Both the position numbers and the translations under genes were made by a program. Below, one piece after another: positions 23,633 through 33,091 of a stretch of DNA of 64,000 bases; the first letter of the stretch is position 1, and every line of letters begins with the position of its first letter. This DNA is from Pictodentalium vernedei (Eukaryota > Mollusca > Scaphopoda > Dentaliida > Dentaliidae): NCBI GenBank assembly GCA_031216915.1, contig CM062290.1, forward strand, positions 255,609,597 through 255,673,596. The letters run 5' to 3'. The notes under the pieces are model-generated. The model did no database searches and was not told the origin of the DNA. It worked only from the letters and a program-made list of their open reading frames with translations.

Positions 23633-23719
23633 TCTGGGTCATTGGTAAGTATAAAAAATATATAAATTACTATAAATTTTTTAACATTTTTATACTGTAC
23701 CAATGACCCAGACTTAGCT
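23633..23719. repeat. Internal complementary region (ICR), DIRS copy A
   Basis: Positions 23633-23685 are the exact reverse complement of the left outer end 23329-23381. Positions 23686-23719 are the exact reverse complement of the right outer end 30421-30454. The two meet without any gap. In the DIRS replication model this 87-bp segment templates completion and joining of the ends in a circular intermediate. Confidence 0.9.
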
Positions 23720-24318
23720 GAATAGTAAACAGGCTGGAGGGCCTAGGACATAGAGGAAAATCCAATAAGCTCAACTATATAGTAAAGAGGTAACCCCTTA
23801 AGGAGAAAAGGAGTATTAGGCTTTACATGTATCTTTCTTATTTAATATTAAATTAGAAAGATACACTACCCTTAATAATTGAGCACAATAACATTCATGT
23901 TCTCTATTAACATCCAGTATAACCCTTATACTAATTATTTTTAAAGCAAGCCAATAAATAAAGTAGTCCAGAGAATTGAGACTCTTTATAATCATTTAAA
24001 AGTGTCCGAGTATTGTATATTAAAGCCCGTTTGACACTTGACATATACAAATGCTTCACACCGAGCTACACTTTAAAAATAAGACATGAATGAATTTAAA
24101 CATTAATATTACACTTTAAAACCATCCCGGAAGCGACTCAGAAATACTGACTTGGAGGAGGCATTCCCTTGCTTTTCACTATAAAGCAGGTGACCTAAGG
24201 GAACACCCGCCCCCCCTCCCCTTCCCCTTGCCCTGGGTCAAATAGCCCAGAGCGAAGAGGGCAGCCGGACGGAGTCACTGCCGGAACAGAAAGCCTGCAT
24301 AACTATAGTTGCAACTGT
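23720..24318. other. Non-coding 3' region of DIRS copy A
   Basis: Between the ICR and the YR stop. It is conserved in copies B, C and D (for example AAAGTGTCCGAG and CTTCACACCGAGCTACACTT). It includes a C-rich tract near 24208-24230. No open frame is supported. Confidence 0.6.
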
Positions 24319-27207
24319 TTAGTGGACGACATTCTGAGCAACAGATAACGGACCTAAACAATGCAGGTCTCCAGAAATGGACTCAATATTTCTGAGATAA
24401 AAATTTGTAAATGTGGATGGCTGAGACCAATAAGCAGCCTTCATTAAATCTGTAATAGCAACACTATTAGCATAAGCCCAGGAAGTAGAAAGAGCTCTTA
24501 CTTCATGAGCAGAAATCTTAAGCACAGACTGCTGAGAAGAAGATAAATCTTCATAAGCAGTACGGATAGTTAACTGAATCCATCTAGCAATAGAATGGAC
24601 TGAAATGTCCTTTCTATTAGGCATCAAAGACAGAAAGAAACGTTTCCGTCCCTTTCTGATAAACTGAGATCTCTGTTTATAGATACGTAGTGCTCTAACA
24701 GGACAGAGTAAAGGCCTACGCCCGTCTGAAGACGGAAGAGCCTTAATAACAATAGGTTCCGGATATTTATTAGGAGCCTGATTCTTAGCTAAAAAACCCA
24801 CATTAGTAGTGAAGGTGATAGTGTTCCCAACACTACGATAATGAGAATCATCCACCGATAGTGCATGAAGCTCACTGACTCTTCTGGCAGAAGAGAAAGC
24901 TAAGAGAAAAGCTGTCTTATAAGATAAGAATTTGAAATCTACTGTCCCAAGAGGTTCAAATGGCTTTTCCTTCAATTTAAGGAGAACCCAAGCTAAATTC
25001 CAGTTAGGAATTAATCTAAGAGTTCTGGGTCTATTTATCGAAAAGTTTCTAACCAACTTCGATAAAGAGACATTAGATCCAATTTGTAAACTATCATGAT
25101 GTGCATAGGTATCAGATAACATAGATCTATAACCCTTTATAGTAACAGGCTGCAGTTTGATTTCGTCAAACAAGTATACTAGAAAGTTTGCAATGTCTGG
25201 TATAGAGGGATCAAATATATCTACAGAATGATCCCAACACCAACGACGAAAAACCTTCCACTTAGCCGCATAGTTTAGCGAAGAGGAGGTCCTCCTACAG
25301 TTAGAAATCGCGTCCACTGCTCGTCCTATAAAGTGCTTGCCATGCAAGAAGGACCGCACAACGGAAAAACGTGAAGGTTGAGACCTTGCGGGTTGTGATG
25401 GAGTTGGCGCGATTTCCCCTGCGAAAGAAGATCCTCTCGTGGAGGAAGCTTCCGCGGTAGGTCCCACAACAGACACCTGAGTAGATTTATCCACGGTCTC
25501 TGTGGCGACAGAGATGCTACCAACAGAATCTTGCATTGAGATTGTTTTATCTTTAGCAATACTTGTTGAATTAACGGCGCTGGAGGATACGCATATCCTA
25601 TCATTCCGTCCCAAGGGATCGACAGAGCGTCTACTGCAAATGCTCTTGGATCCGGACACGGAGACACATACGTCTGCAACTGATTGTAGAGATGTGTCGC
25701 AAATAAGTCTATCATTGGCCGTTCCCATTGGTAGCAAATCTGATTGAATACTTGTTTGTTGAGAGTCCACTCCGACGGCAACAAGCGACCCTTTCGTGAA
25801 AGGGAGTCTGATAGCACATTCAGACGACCCGGTATGTGATGGACCGAAAGAAGAACGAGATGTTCTAACGCAAACAGAAGGATTCTTTCCGTTAGATTGA
25901 ACAACGGAACTGAATGAGTGCCTCCCTGATTCCGTATATACTCCACTACTGTCGTATTGTCGGATAGGATTTGGACATGAGCATCGTGAATAATGTCCAT
26001 CCAGTGACGTAACGCAAGCCAAATTGACATCATTTCCTTGATGTTTATGTGCTTGCACAGGAATTGCGGATCCCAAAGACCCTGGCATCTCGAATCCGTT
26101 GGGATTAATGATGCACCCCAACCTGTTTGACTGGCATCCGTCATAACGGTAAAACTCGGATCCGGCAACTGCAGCGGAACTCCTTGAGTTAACCACTGAA
26201 TGTTTGCCCAAGTCTGAATCTCTTGTTTCACTTGATCTGACAAGAGAACGTCTACATCGAGCGAATGAATTTTCACACTCCAATTCTGAGTCAGGAAAAT
26301 TTGAAGAGGACGTGTGTGTAGCCGTCCCATCGGAATGAGATCCGCGGCGGCTCTGCACAGACCTATCAGTCTCATAAATTCTCTCGCCGTGACTTTGTCT
26401 GCGTGCAGACAATAGCGAGCGTAACAACTGACTAATTTCGCTCTGGTTAACGGCAGACGAACGAGATTGTTGTGCGTCTCGAAGCACATTCCCAGATGAG
26501 TGAATGACTTGGACGGCACCAGATCCGACTTCTCCTCGTTTACTATAAAACCGAGACGTCGGAGCAATAGAAGAAGATTCTGAACATCGTTCTGAAGCAT
26601 TAACTCGTTGCCGTACCTCTGAAGAATGTCGTCCAGGTAGGCCGACGTTACCGCAGACGAATGAGCTCGGAAGTAGATCATTACCGAGTTCATTACCCGA
26701 GTGAAAGCCCAGGGTGCTAGATTCAATCCGAAGCACATCGCCCGGAATTGATACACCACTCCTAGGACTGCGAAGCGTAGATACTTTCGGAATGTCGGAT
26801 GTACCATGACGTGAAAGTACGCATCTTTGAGATCTATGCTCGTTGCATAATCGTTCACCCGAATACTCGCTCTGACCGATCGAATCGTCTCCATATAAAA
26901 CTTCGGAGCGACGATCAGCTTGTTTATCCAGCTCAAATCTATGACTGGACGGAACGAGCCGTCTGGTTTCGGAACCAGAAACAGATGGCTGTAGAATCCC
27001 AGAGATTCCTGGTTTTCTACGACCTCTACCGCGTTCTTCATTAAAAGAGACTGCACCTCTGATAACAGAGCGTCTCTTTTCTGTGGATTTGACGGAAGAT
27101 GAGTCCACTTTGGACTTCGAGTTAATGGAGGCTTTCGTTTGAAGGATATCTTTAGACCTTCCGAAGTCACTCCTCTCACCCAAGGGTCGTCCGTAATCGA
27201 CGCCCAC
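24319..27207 (-). CDS. DIRS tyrosine recombinase frame (copy A)
   Basis: A 962-codon open frame. Only the last third (about 25311-24319) is recognisable: the tyrosine recombinase that integrates the circular DNA intermediate. Visible motifs are box I SSARRVSELHALS (catalytic Arg about residue 775-776), HEVRALSTSWAY (His about 901, Arg about 904) and STFTNFYLRN (Tyr about 937). The first ~630 codons overlap RT/RH in another frame and are Ser/Arg-rich. The listed first codon is GTG, which is unlikely to start translation. The frame is continuous with gag except for one UGA at 27265-27267. Internal ATGs (for example before GTANDRLIC or QDSVGSIS) are other possible starts. The YR domain appears intact. 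Confidence 0.85.
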   Translation of the reverse strand: MGVDYGRPLGERSDFGRSKDILQTKASINSKSKVDSSSVKSTEKRRSVIRGAVSFNEERGRGRRKPGISGILQPSVSGSETRRLVPSSHRFELDKQADRRSEVLYGDDSIGQSEYSGERLCNEHRSQRCVLSRHGTSDIPKVSTLRSPRSGVSIPGDVLRIESSTLGFHSGNELGNDLLPSSFVCGNVGLPGRHSSEVRQRVNASERCSESSSIAPTSRFYSKRGEVGSGAVQVIHSSGNVLRDAQQSRSSAVNQSEISQLLRSLLSARRQSHGERIYETDRSVQSRRGSHSDGTATHTSSSNFPDSELECENSFARCRRSLVRSSETRDSDLGKHSVVNSRSSAAVAGSEFYRYDGCQSNRLGCIINPNGFEMPGSLGSAIPVQAHKHQGNDVNLACVTSLDGHYSRCSCPNPIRQYDSSGVYTESGRHSFSSVVQSNGKNPSVCVRTSRSSFGPSHTGSSECAIRLPFTKGSLVAVGVDSQQTSIQSDLLPMGTANDRLICDTSLQSVADVCVSVSGSKSICSRRSVDPLGRNDRICVSSSAVNSTSIAKDKTISMQDSVGSISVATETVDKSTQVSVVGPTAEASSTRGSSFAGEIAPTPSQPARSQPSRFSVVRSFLHGKHFIGRAVDAISNCRRTSSSLNYAAKWKVFRRWCWDHSVDIFDPSIPDIANFLVYLFDEIKLQPVTIKGYRSMLSDTYAHHDSLQIGSNVSLSKLVRNFSINRPRTLRLIPNWNLAWVLLKLKEKPFEPLGTVDFKFLSYKTAFLLAFSSARRVSELHALSVDDSHYRSVGNTITFTTNVGFLAKNQAPNKYPEPIVIKALPSSDGRRPLLCPVRALRIYKQRSQFIRKGRKRFFLSLMPNRKDISVHSIARWIQLTIRTAYEDLSSSQQSVLKISAHEVRALSTSWAYANSVAITDLMKAAYWSQPSTFTNFYLRNIESISGDLHCLGPLSVAQNVVH

Positions 27208-27590
27208 TCTTGTGAAAAACTCGACAACCTTCCACCAACCGGAATGCGATAGAGGTTTAAGCCATCACCTCCTGGACCTGCGAGACCTGCGGTAGGAGAA
27301 ACCACGTCTTCCACGACCCGCACCTCGCCTCGTCGACCTCGGGGCGTCCGACCGATTGTCCCGGCCTGAAGGACGTCCCGAACGAGAGTCGCTATCCTGA
27401 CGGTCTCTCGAATAAGACCAAGAGGACGCACCGGAACCTCTATAGGAACCTCTCTTGGGCGCATTAGACCCAGAAGTGCCTGTCTTATTCGTGTCTGCTG
27501 TATCCGACTTTTTAGGAGCCGATCTGAACAACAGAGAATCATTAGCTTTCTTTTTAATTTTATCATAAATAGCGGAAAGCTTGCCGTCAA
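25326..27590 (-). CDS. DIRS reverse transcriptase/RNase H (copy A), C-terminus truncated by nonsense codon
   Basis: Copies the element RNA into DNA. RT motifs: LFLVPKPDGSFRPVIDLS (about 204-221), catalytic Asp in SIDLKDAYF (about 253) and YLDD (about 318-321). RNase H: VMTDASQTGWGASL (about 482), ILSDNTTVVEYI and HIPGRLNVLSDSLSR. A C-terminal region (PMIDLFATHL, GYAYPPAPLIQ) matches the segment often described in DIRS elements as methyltransferase-like. The frame opens 325 bases inside gag, in +1 relative to gag, and begins at a TTG, so a frameshift product is more likely than independent initiation. CAG-to-TAG removes the last 17 residues present in copy B. Confidence 0.85.
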   Translation of the reverse strand: MTASFPLFMIKLKRKLMILCCSDRLLKSRIQQTRIRQALLGLMRPREVPIEVPVRPLGLIRETVRIATLVRDVLQAGTIGRTPRGRRGEVRVVEDVVSPTAGLAGPGGDGLNLYRIPVGGRLSSFSQEWASITDDPWVRGVTSEGLKISFKRKPPLTRSPKWTHLPSNPQKRDALLSEVQSLLMKNAVEVVENQESLGFYSHLFLVPKPDGSFRPVIDLSWINKLIVAPKFYMETIRSVRASIRVNDYATSIDLKDAYFHVMVHPTFRKYLRFAVLGVVYQFRAMCFGLNLAPWAFTRVMNSVMIYFRAHSSAVTSAYLDDILQRYGNELMLQNDVQNLLLLLRRLGFIVNEEKSDLVPSKSFTHLGMCFETHNNLVRLPLTRAKLVSCYARYCLHADKVTAREFMRLIGLCRAAADLIPMGRLHTRPLQIFLTQNWSVKIHSLDVDVLLSDQVKQEIQTWANIQWLTQGVPLQLPDPSFTVMTDASQTGWGASLIPTDSRCQGLWDPQFLCKHINIKEMMSIWLALRHWMDIIHDAHVQILSDNTTVVEYIRNQGGTHSVPLFNLTERILLFALEHLVLLSVHHIPGRLNVLSDSLSRKGRLLPSEWTLNKQVFNQICYQWERPMIDLFATHLYNQLQTYVSPCPDPRAFAVDALSIPWDGMIGYAYPPAPLIQQVLLKIKQSQCKILLVASLSPQRPWINLLRCLLWDLPRKLPPREDLLSQGKSRQLHHNPQGLNLHVFPLCGPSCMASTL

Positions 27591-29367
27591 AGAGAAGTTC
27601 TCCTGAGACCGAAGCGACTCTAAGAGAGTTCTTCACCTTAGAATCCACTAGTGTGGATGTAGCTAGGGCTGCGTCACGTCTAACCAACTCCAGATTTGCC
27701 ACTGAAAGGGCGGAGTTACACGTGGAATAAGCTACTGCCCTTGAAAGAAGTCTTAAAGAGGATTGTATATCCTGACACTCTTCCCCTTGAAGGCGCAGTG
27801 ATAACGCCTTAGTAAGGTGATCTGCGTAAGATAAGGCATCTAAATTGGCTCTGTTAGACGCAATAGCTGTTTCCAACACCGCGGTTGGAATAGAAGCTGA
27901 CGACGGTAATGATAGCTCTAAGTCTTCCACCTCGTCGTCCATACGCAGAGGAACTCTCGGTATACCCTGTCCTGCCGTATCGAATTTATTCCTTGCATTA
28001 ATGAAAGGCAGGTTGAGAGTATTAGCGGACAAGAAACCTGCTTTCCCCGTCCTGGAAGCAAGTTTAAATATAGCGTCGTTCAATAATTCAAATGTTCTTG
28101 CAACATTATTGGACTGCGACGGAAACTCGGGAGCGATGTCCCTGAACCGCTCAAAAAATTCAGAGTCCAATGACGCTATAATTCTCTTGTCCGGAAGCGC
28201 AGCAGTCTGGCCCGACGGAACAACTTGAGGGAGAAAGTGCCGGATGAAGTCCACGGCAGCTTTATGTTGTTCCGAAAGGGATAGCTCCAAGTCATCCGTA
28301 TCCCTTTCACCATCCGGTCGGACCTCCCGATGTTCCCGGTCGTCCGCCCCCGATGCTTCGGCGGAGTGTACCGACCCAGCGCCGTCGAATAATTCTCGAT
28401 CCGACACCGTTTCTGTCGGCTGCTGGGATGCTGCGATAAGCTGTGCTATCTGCACAAGAATGTCCGACGTCGAGACCTGCGGAGGCGCAGTCTTTCGCTG
28501 CTTCGCCGAGGGCAGCTCCGCATCAGATGGCTCCCGCATACTTTTCCTATGCGAACGTCCGGAGTCCATCGGTCTCGAATCCCTGGCTGCCGGATGGTGT
28601 GACCTGGTCGCCGAAGAATCCTTCATCGGCGAAGCTGGTAAAATATCGGCGGTCACGCAGCCAAGGTGCGGTCGTGTGCGCTGACGAGAAGAGGAAGCCT
28701 TAACAGTCTCTGCGGACTGCTTATACAACGGAGCGTCCCGAGCGACGGACGTATGCTCCGCTAAAGACACATTTTGTACCACAACATCTGGTCCCAGATG
28801 TTGTTGTACGAGAGAGGGACCTCTCTCGCTCGCGGCCCGGCTGGACCTGGACGAGCTAGGAACCGGACTAAAAGGCTTCCTCCGTTCTCGCTTACTATCC
28901 GCCGTCACTGGGTGTGCATCTATTATGTTTATAGTGCTCGCATCACCCAAAATTTCCTCTTGGACCGCATCGGACGAACCCGGCTGCCGAACCATTCGGT
29001 GAATGGACGCTACACCGGGCGAGCTAGCGGACGACATTTGTCTAATCTCCATGAGCACTTTTGCCGCTAGCTCTGAATTTATTTGTGACAACGGACGCAC
29101 ACTTGAAGAAGATAACATGGAAACATCACCCTGTTCTGGTTCCTCTGAAATAGAAACTGAGAGAGTAGAGTGACCTTGTGGAGAAAGAGCCGGCATCGCT
29201 CTTTCTCCAGAAACAACATATCGTGACACACGTTTCCAATGTTTCTCATCCCAATGTTCACATATAGGACAGGGATTAATGCGAGAACACTGACTACAAT
29301 TAATACAATGATCATGAAAGTCAGAGGAAGATTTCTTCCTATTACAATTTGAACAATGTCCCTTCAT
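27265..29367 (-). CDS. DIRS gag-like protein (copy A, 700 aa)
   Basis: The start is placed at the ATG giving MKGHCSNCNRKKSSSDF, because copies B, C, D and E all align there; 17 upstream codons are open but not conserved. The N-terminus is Cys-rich (C5-x2-C8, C21-x2-C24-x2-C27, C33-x2-C36), a probable zinc-binding segment. A long Ser/Arg-rich and probably disordered middle follows. A conserved block is at about 420-610 (LDSEFFERFRDIAPEFPSQS, LSYADHLTKALSLRL). The basic tail is Arg-rich (GRDNRSDAPRS, RRGFSYRRSRRSRR). It presumably coats element RNA. It ends AGG AGG TGA, with RT in the +1 frame and YR in the same frame beyond the stop. Confidence 0.85.
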   Translation of the reverse strand: MKGHCSNCNRKKSSSDFHDHCINCSQCSRINPCPICEHWDEKHWKRVSRYVVSGERAMPALSPQGHSTLSVSISEEPEQGDVSMLSSSSVRPLSQINSELAAKVLMEIRQMSSASSPGVASIHRMVRQPGSSDAVQEEILGDASTINIIDAHPVTADSKRERRKPFSPVPSSSRSSRAASERGPSLVQQHLGPDVVVQNVSLAEHTSVARDAPLYKQSAETVKASSSRQRTRPHLGCVTADILPASPMKDSSATRSHHPAARDSRPMDSGRSHRKSMREPSDAELPSAKQRKTAPPQVSTSDILVQIAQLIAASQQPTETVSDRELFDGAGSVHSAEASGADDREHREVRPDGERDTDDLELSLSEQHKAAVDFIRHFLPQVVPSGQTAALPDKRIIASLDSEFFERFRDIAPEFPSQSNNVARTFELLNDAIFKLASRTGKAGFLSANTLNLPFINARNKFDTAGQGIPRVPLRMDDEVEDLELSLPSSASIPTAVLETAIASNRANLDALSYADHLTKALSLRLQGEECQDIQSSLRLLSRAVAYSTCNSALSVANLELVRRDAALATSTLVDSKVKNSLRVASVSGELLFDGKLSAIYDKIKKKANDSLLFRSAPKKSDTADTNKTGTSGSNAPKRGSYRGSGASSWSYSRDRQDSDSRSGRPSGRDNRSDAPRSTRRGAGRGRRGFSYRRSRRSRR

Positions 29368-30253
29368 TGTGAAAGAACAACAATAAGTCCTAGTTACTCG
29401 CAAAAACCCCTGACACAAAGATACATAATAACATGATCCATTAATAAATGAAAAAACAATTGCAAAACAAAATAATTTTGAAAAAATATTTTTTCAGAGA
29501 AGCCCAAGTTGCTGAAAAGTAACGTTGAGCCCCGATGGATCCGATGGCAAAGTGTGGTCAAAAATTTTAAATTTATATAAAATAATTAATGAGACACTTT
29601 TGGATAATATAAATGTATCTTATAATGAGATAAACTACCACAAAGGCAAACAGCCCCCCTCAAAAAAGGCTGTTGCCAATGAAAACAAACAGTGTAAACA
29701 CACTAGAAAACATGACTCCAGGCACTGAAAAAACTGGCCCGGAATCAGTCATCAATTACACTCTATCTGATGCAAAACAGAGACTCCCAGGGGAGAATCT
29801 GTAGAACATCAGATGGAAGATGCAGAACACAAACGTTATACACCCATGGGTGAAAACGTAACTATGGGGAAAATAACAGAAAACATTCTGCAACCAAGCA
29901 ACTCTCCCAGGAAATTTTAGAAATGAAATTTCTCAAAAATATGCCAAAAGCATGGGAGAATTGCCAGGGGGGACTTTAGAAGGCTAGGGGAGAGGAAACA
30001 CTGAATAAGCAGTGCAACAATTAGCAAGAATGACAACAAGAGGCCCATGCCTCGAAAATAGGCAACTTAACATAATTTCATCAAAAAATTTTAAGTACAG
30101 CCCTGATTATTTTTTGCCACTTCTTTTTCCTCTCCTCCTTCTATCCTCCTTAGAATCACATTTTCTCCAAAAATTACGTGTCTGGCATCCTTTAAACTGA
30201 GATTTACAAGCACAAAGATCAGTGAGATGTTGACTGATGAAGGGCCAAACAGA
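29368..30253 (-). other. Leader of DIRS copy A
   Basis: Untranslated region between the gag start and terminal repeat. It is shared with copies B, C, D and E (for example the CCTCGAAAATAGGCAACTTA region and GAGAATTGCCAGGGGGGAC). The promoter is expected in or next to the terminal repeat, but I see no specific motif. Confidence 0.6.
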
Positions 30254-30454
30254 GAATGATAATTGGTGCCAATTTCGGGACGACTGCGTCACTGCGCATG
30301 CACAGTAGAGGCGTAGTATGGAGGTCCTTTAGGACATGATTTCTTTTTGTTTTGGATGCAAATTTTGGAGATTGGGGGGCAAAATTTGTGTTTGGCCCTG
30401 GTTTTGTTGGAGTTAGCACCAGCTAAGTCTGGGTCATTGGTACAGTATAAAAAT
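30254..30454. repeat. Right inverted terminal repeat, DIRS copy A
   Basis: Inverted complement of 23370-23556 through about 30444, then the unique outer tip CAGTATAAAAAT. The last 34 bases are mirrored in the ICR at 23686-23719. Confidence 0.85.
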
Positions 30455-30599
30455 ATAGTTAGAATAATTTATTTAATTCTTTACACTATTCTGTGGTGAA
30501 AAAAAACCCCAATGTTATAAGGACAGGACATGTCCAATACTGCACATGCAAATTTAATTAGAGGTGTGACTGTCCCAGATGGGCCAGTCCATACTCCCC

Positions 30600-31350
30600 G
30601 ACGCTCCCACCACCATGATTATTCTAAGACGAAGAAGAGCACAACTCTAGTAAAAAAAAGTCCAATCGAAACTTTAACCGCAGTGCACAGGTTCCCATGG
30701 TAGTAAACATCCGTAGCAAGTTTCAAAGGAATTGACCCATATATATTTGAGAAAATTTGTGGACAAAATTCAGGCATTCTAAGACAAAAAGGGGCATAGC
30801 TCTGGCAAAAAAAGTCTGACTGAAACTATAATCATAGGGGCACAGGTTTCCATGGTAGTGAACATCCATACTACATTTCAAAGGAATCTACCTATAAACT
30901 TCTGAGAACATTTCTGGACAAAATTCAAGCATTTTAAGATGAAAAGGGACATAACTCTGGGAAAAAAGTCTGATCAAAACTATAATCACAGGTGCACAGG
31001 TTCCCATGGTAGTGAACATCAAAGGAATCAACCCATAAACATCTGAGAAAATCTCTGGACAAAATTCTAGGCCTGCTTTTTCAAGTCAAACAGGGGCATA
31101 ATTCTGGCAAAAATAATTTGACCAAAACTACAATCATAGGGCACAGGTTTCCATGGTGGTGAACATTCATACCAAATTTCGAGCAGATTGGTTCATAAAC
31201 GTCTGAGGCAATCCCCGGACAAAATTATGTCTATGGAGGGATGGACTGACAGACAGACAGATGGATGGACAGACAAATGGAAGGACAGATGGACAGGCAG
31301 ACAAGGTGATTCCAGTATACTCCTTCACAACTTGTTGTGGGGGTATAATA
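30600..31350 (+). mobile_element. Tandem-repeat non-autonomous element, family 3 (5' end unclear)
   Basis: About four monomers of 143-156 bp, each with a phrase like GGGGCATAGCTCTGGCAAAA, CACAGGTTTCCATGGTAGTG and CTGAGAACATTTCTGGACAA. They are followed by a GACAGACAGATGGATGGACA microsatellite and a 3' end CTTCACAACTTGTTGTGGGGGTATAATAA containing a short hairpin. The architecture matches families 1 and 2 and the GGGGGTATAA end of the 261-bp element at 38679-38939. No protein is encoded. Confidence 0.6.
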
Positions 31351-31877
31351 AACTATACCTTGTTTGACAGAGCTTGCAGAGCTCTATCAAACAAGATATA
31401 GTTGGTTAAAGTTTAGTCTCCCAAGTGCAAAATAGTATCAGATTTCCAGGTAGAAAAAATGTGAGGAGACAGATTTTCAATGACCCATGAGGTGCCTGAG
31501 AAACAAAGTATATTTTTTACTACCCTAAAATGGATTACATGAAAATCATGAAGGTAACCCTATTGTCACTGCCTTTATTGCAATGGGCTGAAGAGCTTAC
31601 TATTCACCTAGTAGAGTGGATAAATTCAAATAAATATGTTAACTATTTCCTTTCTGTCAAGTTTTTCTCAATATACAAAATCACTTAGCTATTTTTTGGA
31701 AGAACAAAAGTATACTCATTCTGGAATATATACTACTGTTGTTTCTGACAAGCTGAGCCATGTAACTATGGTTCTTACTAAGGGGTAGGAAAAACTCATT
31801 TCTACGGGCAAATCTGAAACACATGCAATGGAGTTCATCAAAGAGTATATTTAGAATTAAAAAAAAGTGTGTCCTAC
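31351..31877. other. NOC2L intronic or downstream DNA, unassigned
   Basis: It includes a hairpin CTTGTTTGACAGAGCT / AGAGCTCTATCAAACAAG near 31360-31395, also seen as a fragment near 8622. No further NOC2L exon is recognised. Confidence 0.4.
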
Positions 31878-31989
31878 CTCCAAGATGAAAGGCAATACTG
31901 GTATATAGGTATTTGTAGCTTCCGAAAGAATGTTGAGTGCCCGTATACAATGAAATCGCAGTGGATAATATCTTTCTGATGGTACTAGC
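31878..31989 (-). CDS. NOC2L: NOC2L exon (third visible): nucleolar complex protein 2
   Basis: On the minus strand, ATTTACAG precedes and GTAGGA follows the exon. Its first base completes the Lys codon left open by the upstream exon; 37 codons follow, including [20 protein letters not shown] and [12 protein letters not shown]. This matches the NOC2 family region known from animals ([28 protein letters not shown]). It ends in phase 0. NOC2 proteins act in the nucleolus and nucleoplasm in maturation and transport of pre-60S ribosomal particles, and human NOC2L also binds histones and p53. The next exon, expected to continue with the conserved KPGRMS-type segment, was not found to the left. Confidence 0.85.
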
Positions 31990-32199
31990 CTGTAAATAGA
32001 AAGTCATAAGTAAATTTTATTATGCTAGAAAAATTCATCTAACAATACACTTTTGCTGACATCAAGTAGCAAACTAGTAGCCTTTGGTTGCAAATGTATT
32101 ATAGTGGAATCCTGTAAATTAACTGGTCACTTTCAATCAAAAGCATATTCAATAACCGGAAATTGGTCATTTTCCTTTATTCTAATAATTATTTATTTA

Positions 32200-32252
32200 T
32201 TCATTTATTGGATTTTAAGGTCACATATTTCTACACAATGGCTAATTGTGAC
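32200..32252 (-). mobile_element. SINE 3' tail fragment
   Basis: TTTTAAGGTCACATATTTCT, then ACACAATGGCTAA, matches the 3' tail of the full-length SINE at 3075-3115 with few differences. The tRNA-like head is absent, so it is a severely truncated copy. Confidence 0.6.
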
Positions 32253-33091
32253 CTCAACATGGATATAAAGTAAAGCCCAGCCAATCATTCATATCCATGC
32301 TGCCCATTTTAGGGCACTTCTACCCCTGGCATTGATTTGTGGGACCAGTTTTACAAGAAAAGCAGAGCTTGTTTCCCACAGTAAAGAAACACTGCTTCCC
32401 CAATAGGGATGCCAAATACCAAATATTAAAAGATTCTGACTTGTTTATCTGAAGAAGAATATTTATCAAAGAATAGTCCTCATACTGCACTAAGCTAAAT
32501 TCAGAATTCAATCAGGAGTGCAAATATGACCTCAGGAACCTGATTTGAACAAACTTGAATCTGACTTGGGTTGTTGAAATATGTTTTCTGCTTTCCTACC
32601 CACAACTCTGCAGAAGCTAGTATGTGAAAAGAAGAAACATGAAAACATAGCATCTATGATTCTATTAGCGTTTTTTGTTCTTTATTTAATCATGATTCTA
32701 CAATGTTCCAATGAAACTAAAATCCTTGCCCTATGATTGGACAAAAGGTTGCATAGTTTACTGTGTGAGGTCACTATGCAAAATATTTGAAATAAGACAT
32801 ACCCTTTAACTCCACACAACAGTGTAAATGTTCCAATGTTAAGCAGAATGCACATGACAAAATCTCAACATCACCATAAACAATAACTGAACATGCTGTA
32901 TACGAATTACAAACCAGTTCACAAAGTGAACTAAGGTGGAGTGACCTTGACCTTTATCAGATTTAGTGGTTATTTGTTCAGTACCCAAGTTGTTTATTTA
33001 GGCTACTAAATTTGTGATCAGTAATAGTTGCCTTGTTCATTACACAATGTGGGTTTTGGGCTATGAGTAGGGACTTATTCTAACATATATG

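Larger units (their letters stand above)
23329..30454 (-). mobile_element. DIRS-like retrotransposon copy A (7126 bp, nearly intact)
   Basis: Complete element on the minus strand. The left end is GTTAAAAAATTTATAGTAAT (23329) and the right end GTACAGTATAAAAAT (30454). Contents in minus-strand order: terminal repeat, leader, gag (29367-27265), RT/RH (about 27590-25326), YR (to 24319), non-coding 3' region, ICR (23633-23719) and terminal repeat. The flanks read CTGAAA | ATAGTTAG, with no target duplication, as expected of tyrosine-recombinase integration. The only obvious lesion is a stop 17 codons before the RT/RH end. It is almost identical to copy B. Confidence 0.9.

Noticed and set aside
23329-23685. 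A separate 357-bp MITE with 53-bp inverted ends
   Set aside because: The segment does have perfect inverted ends, but these are the DIRS left terminus and the first half of the ICR; it is part of the DIRS element in every copy.
27845-28684. Open frames of 127 and 146 codons antisense to gag (repeated at 53456-54295)
   Set aside because: Shadows of the Ser/Arg-rich gag coding sequence; similar in A and B only because the copies are nearly identical.
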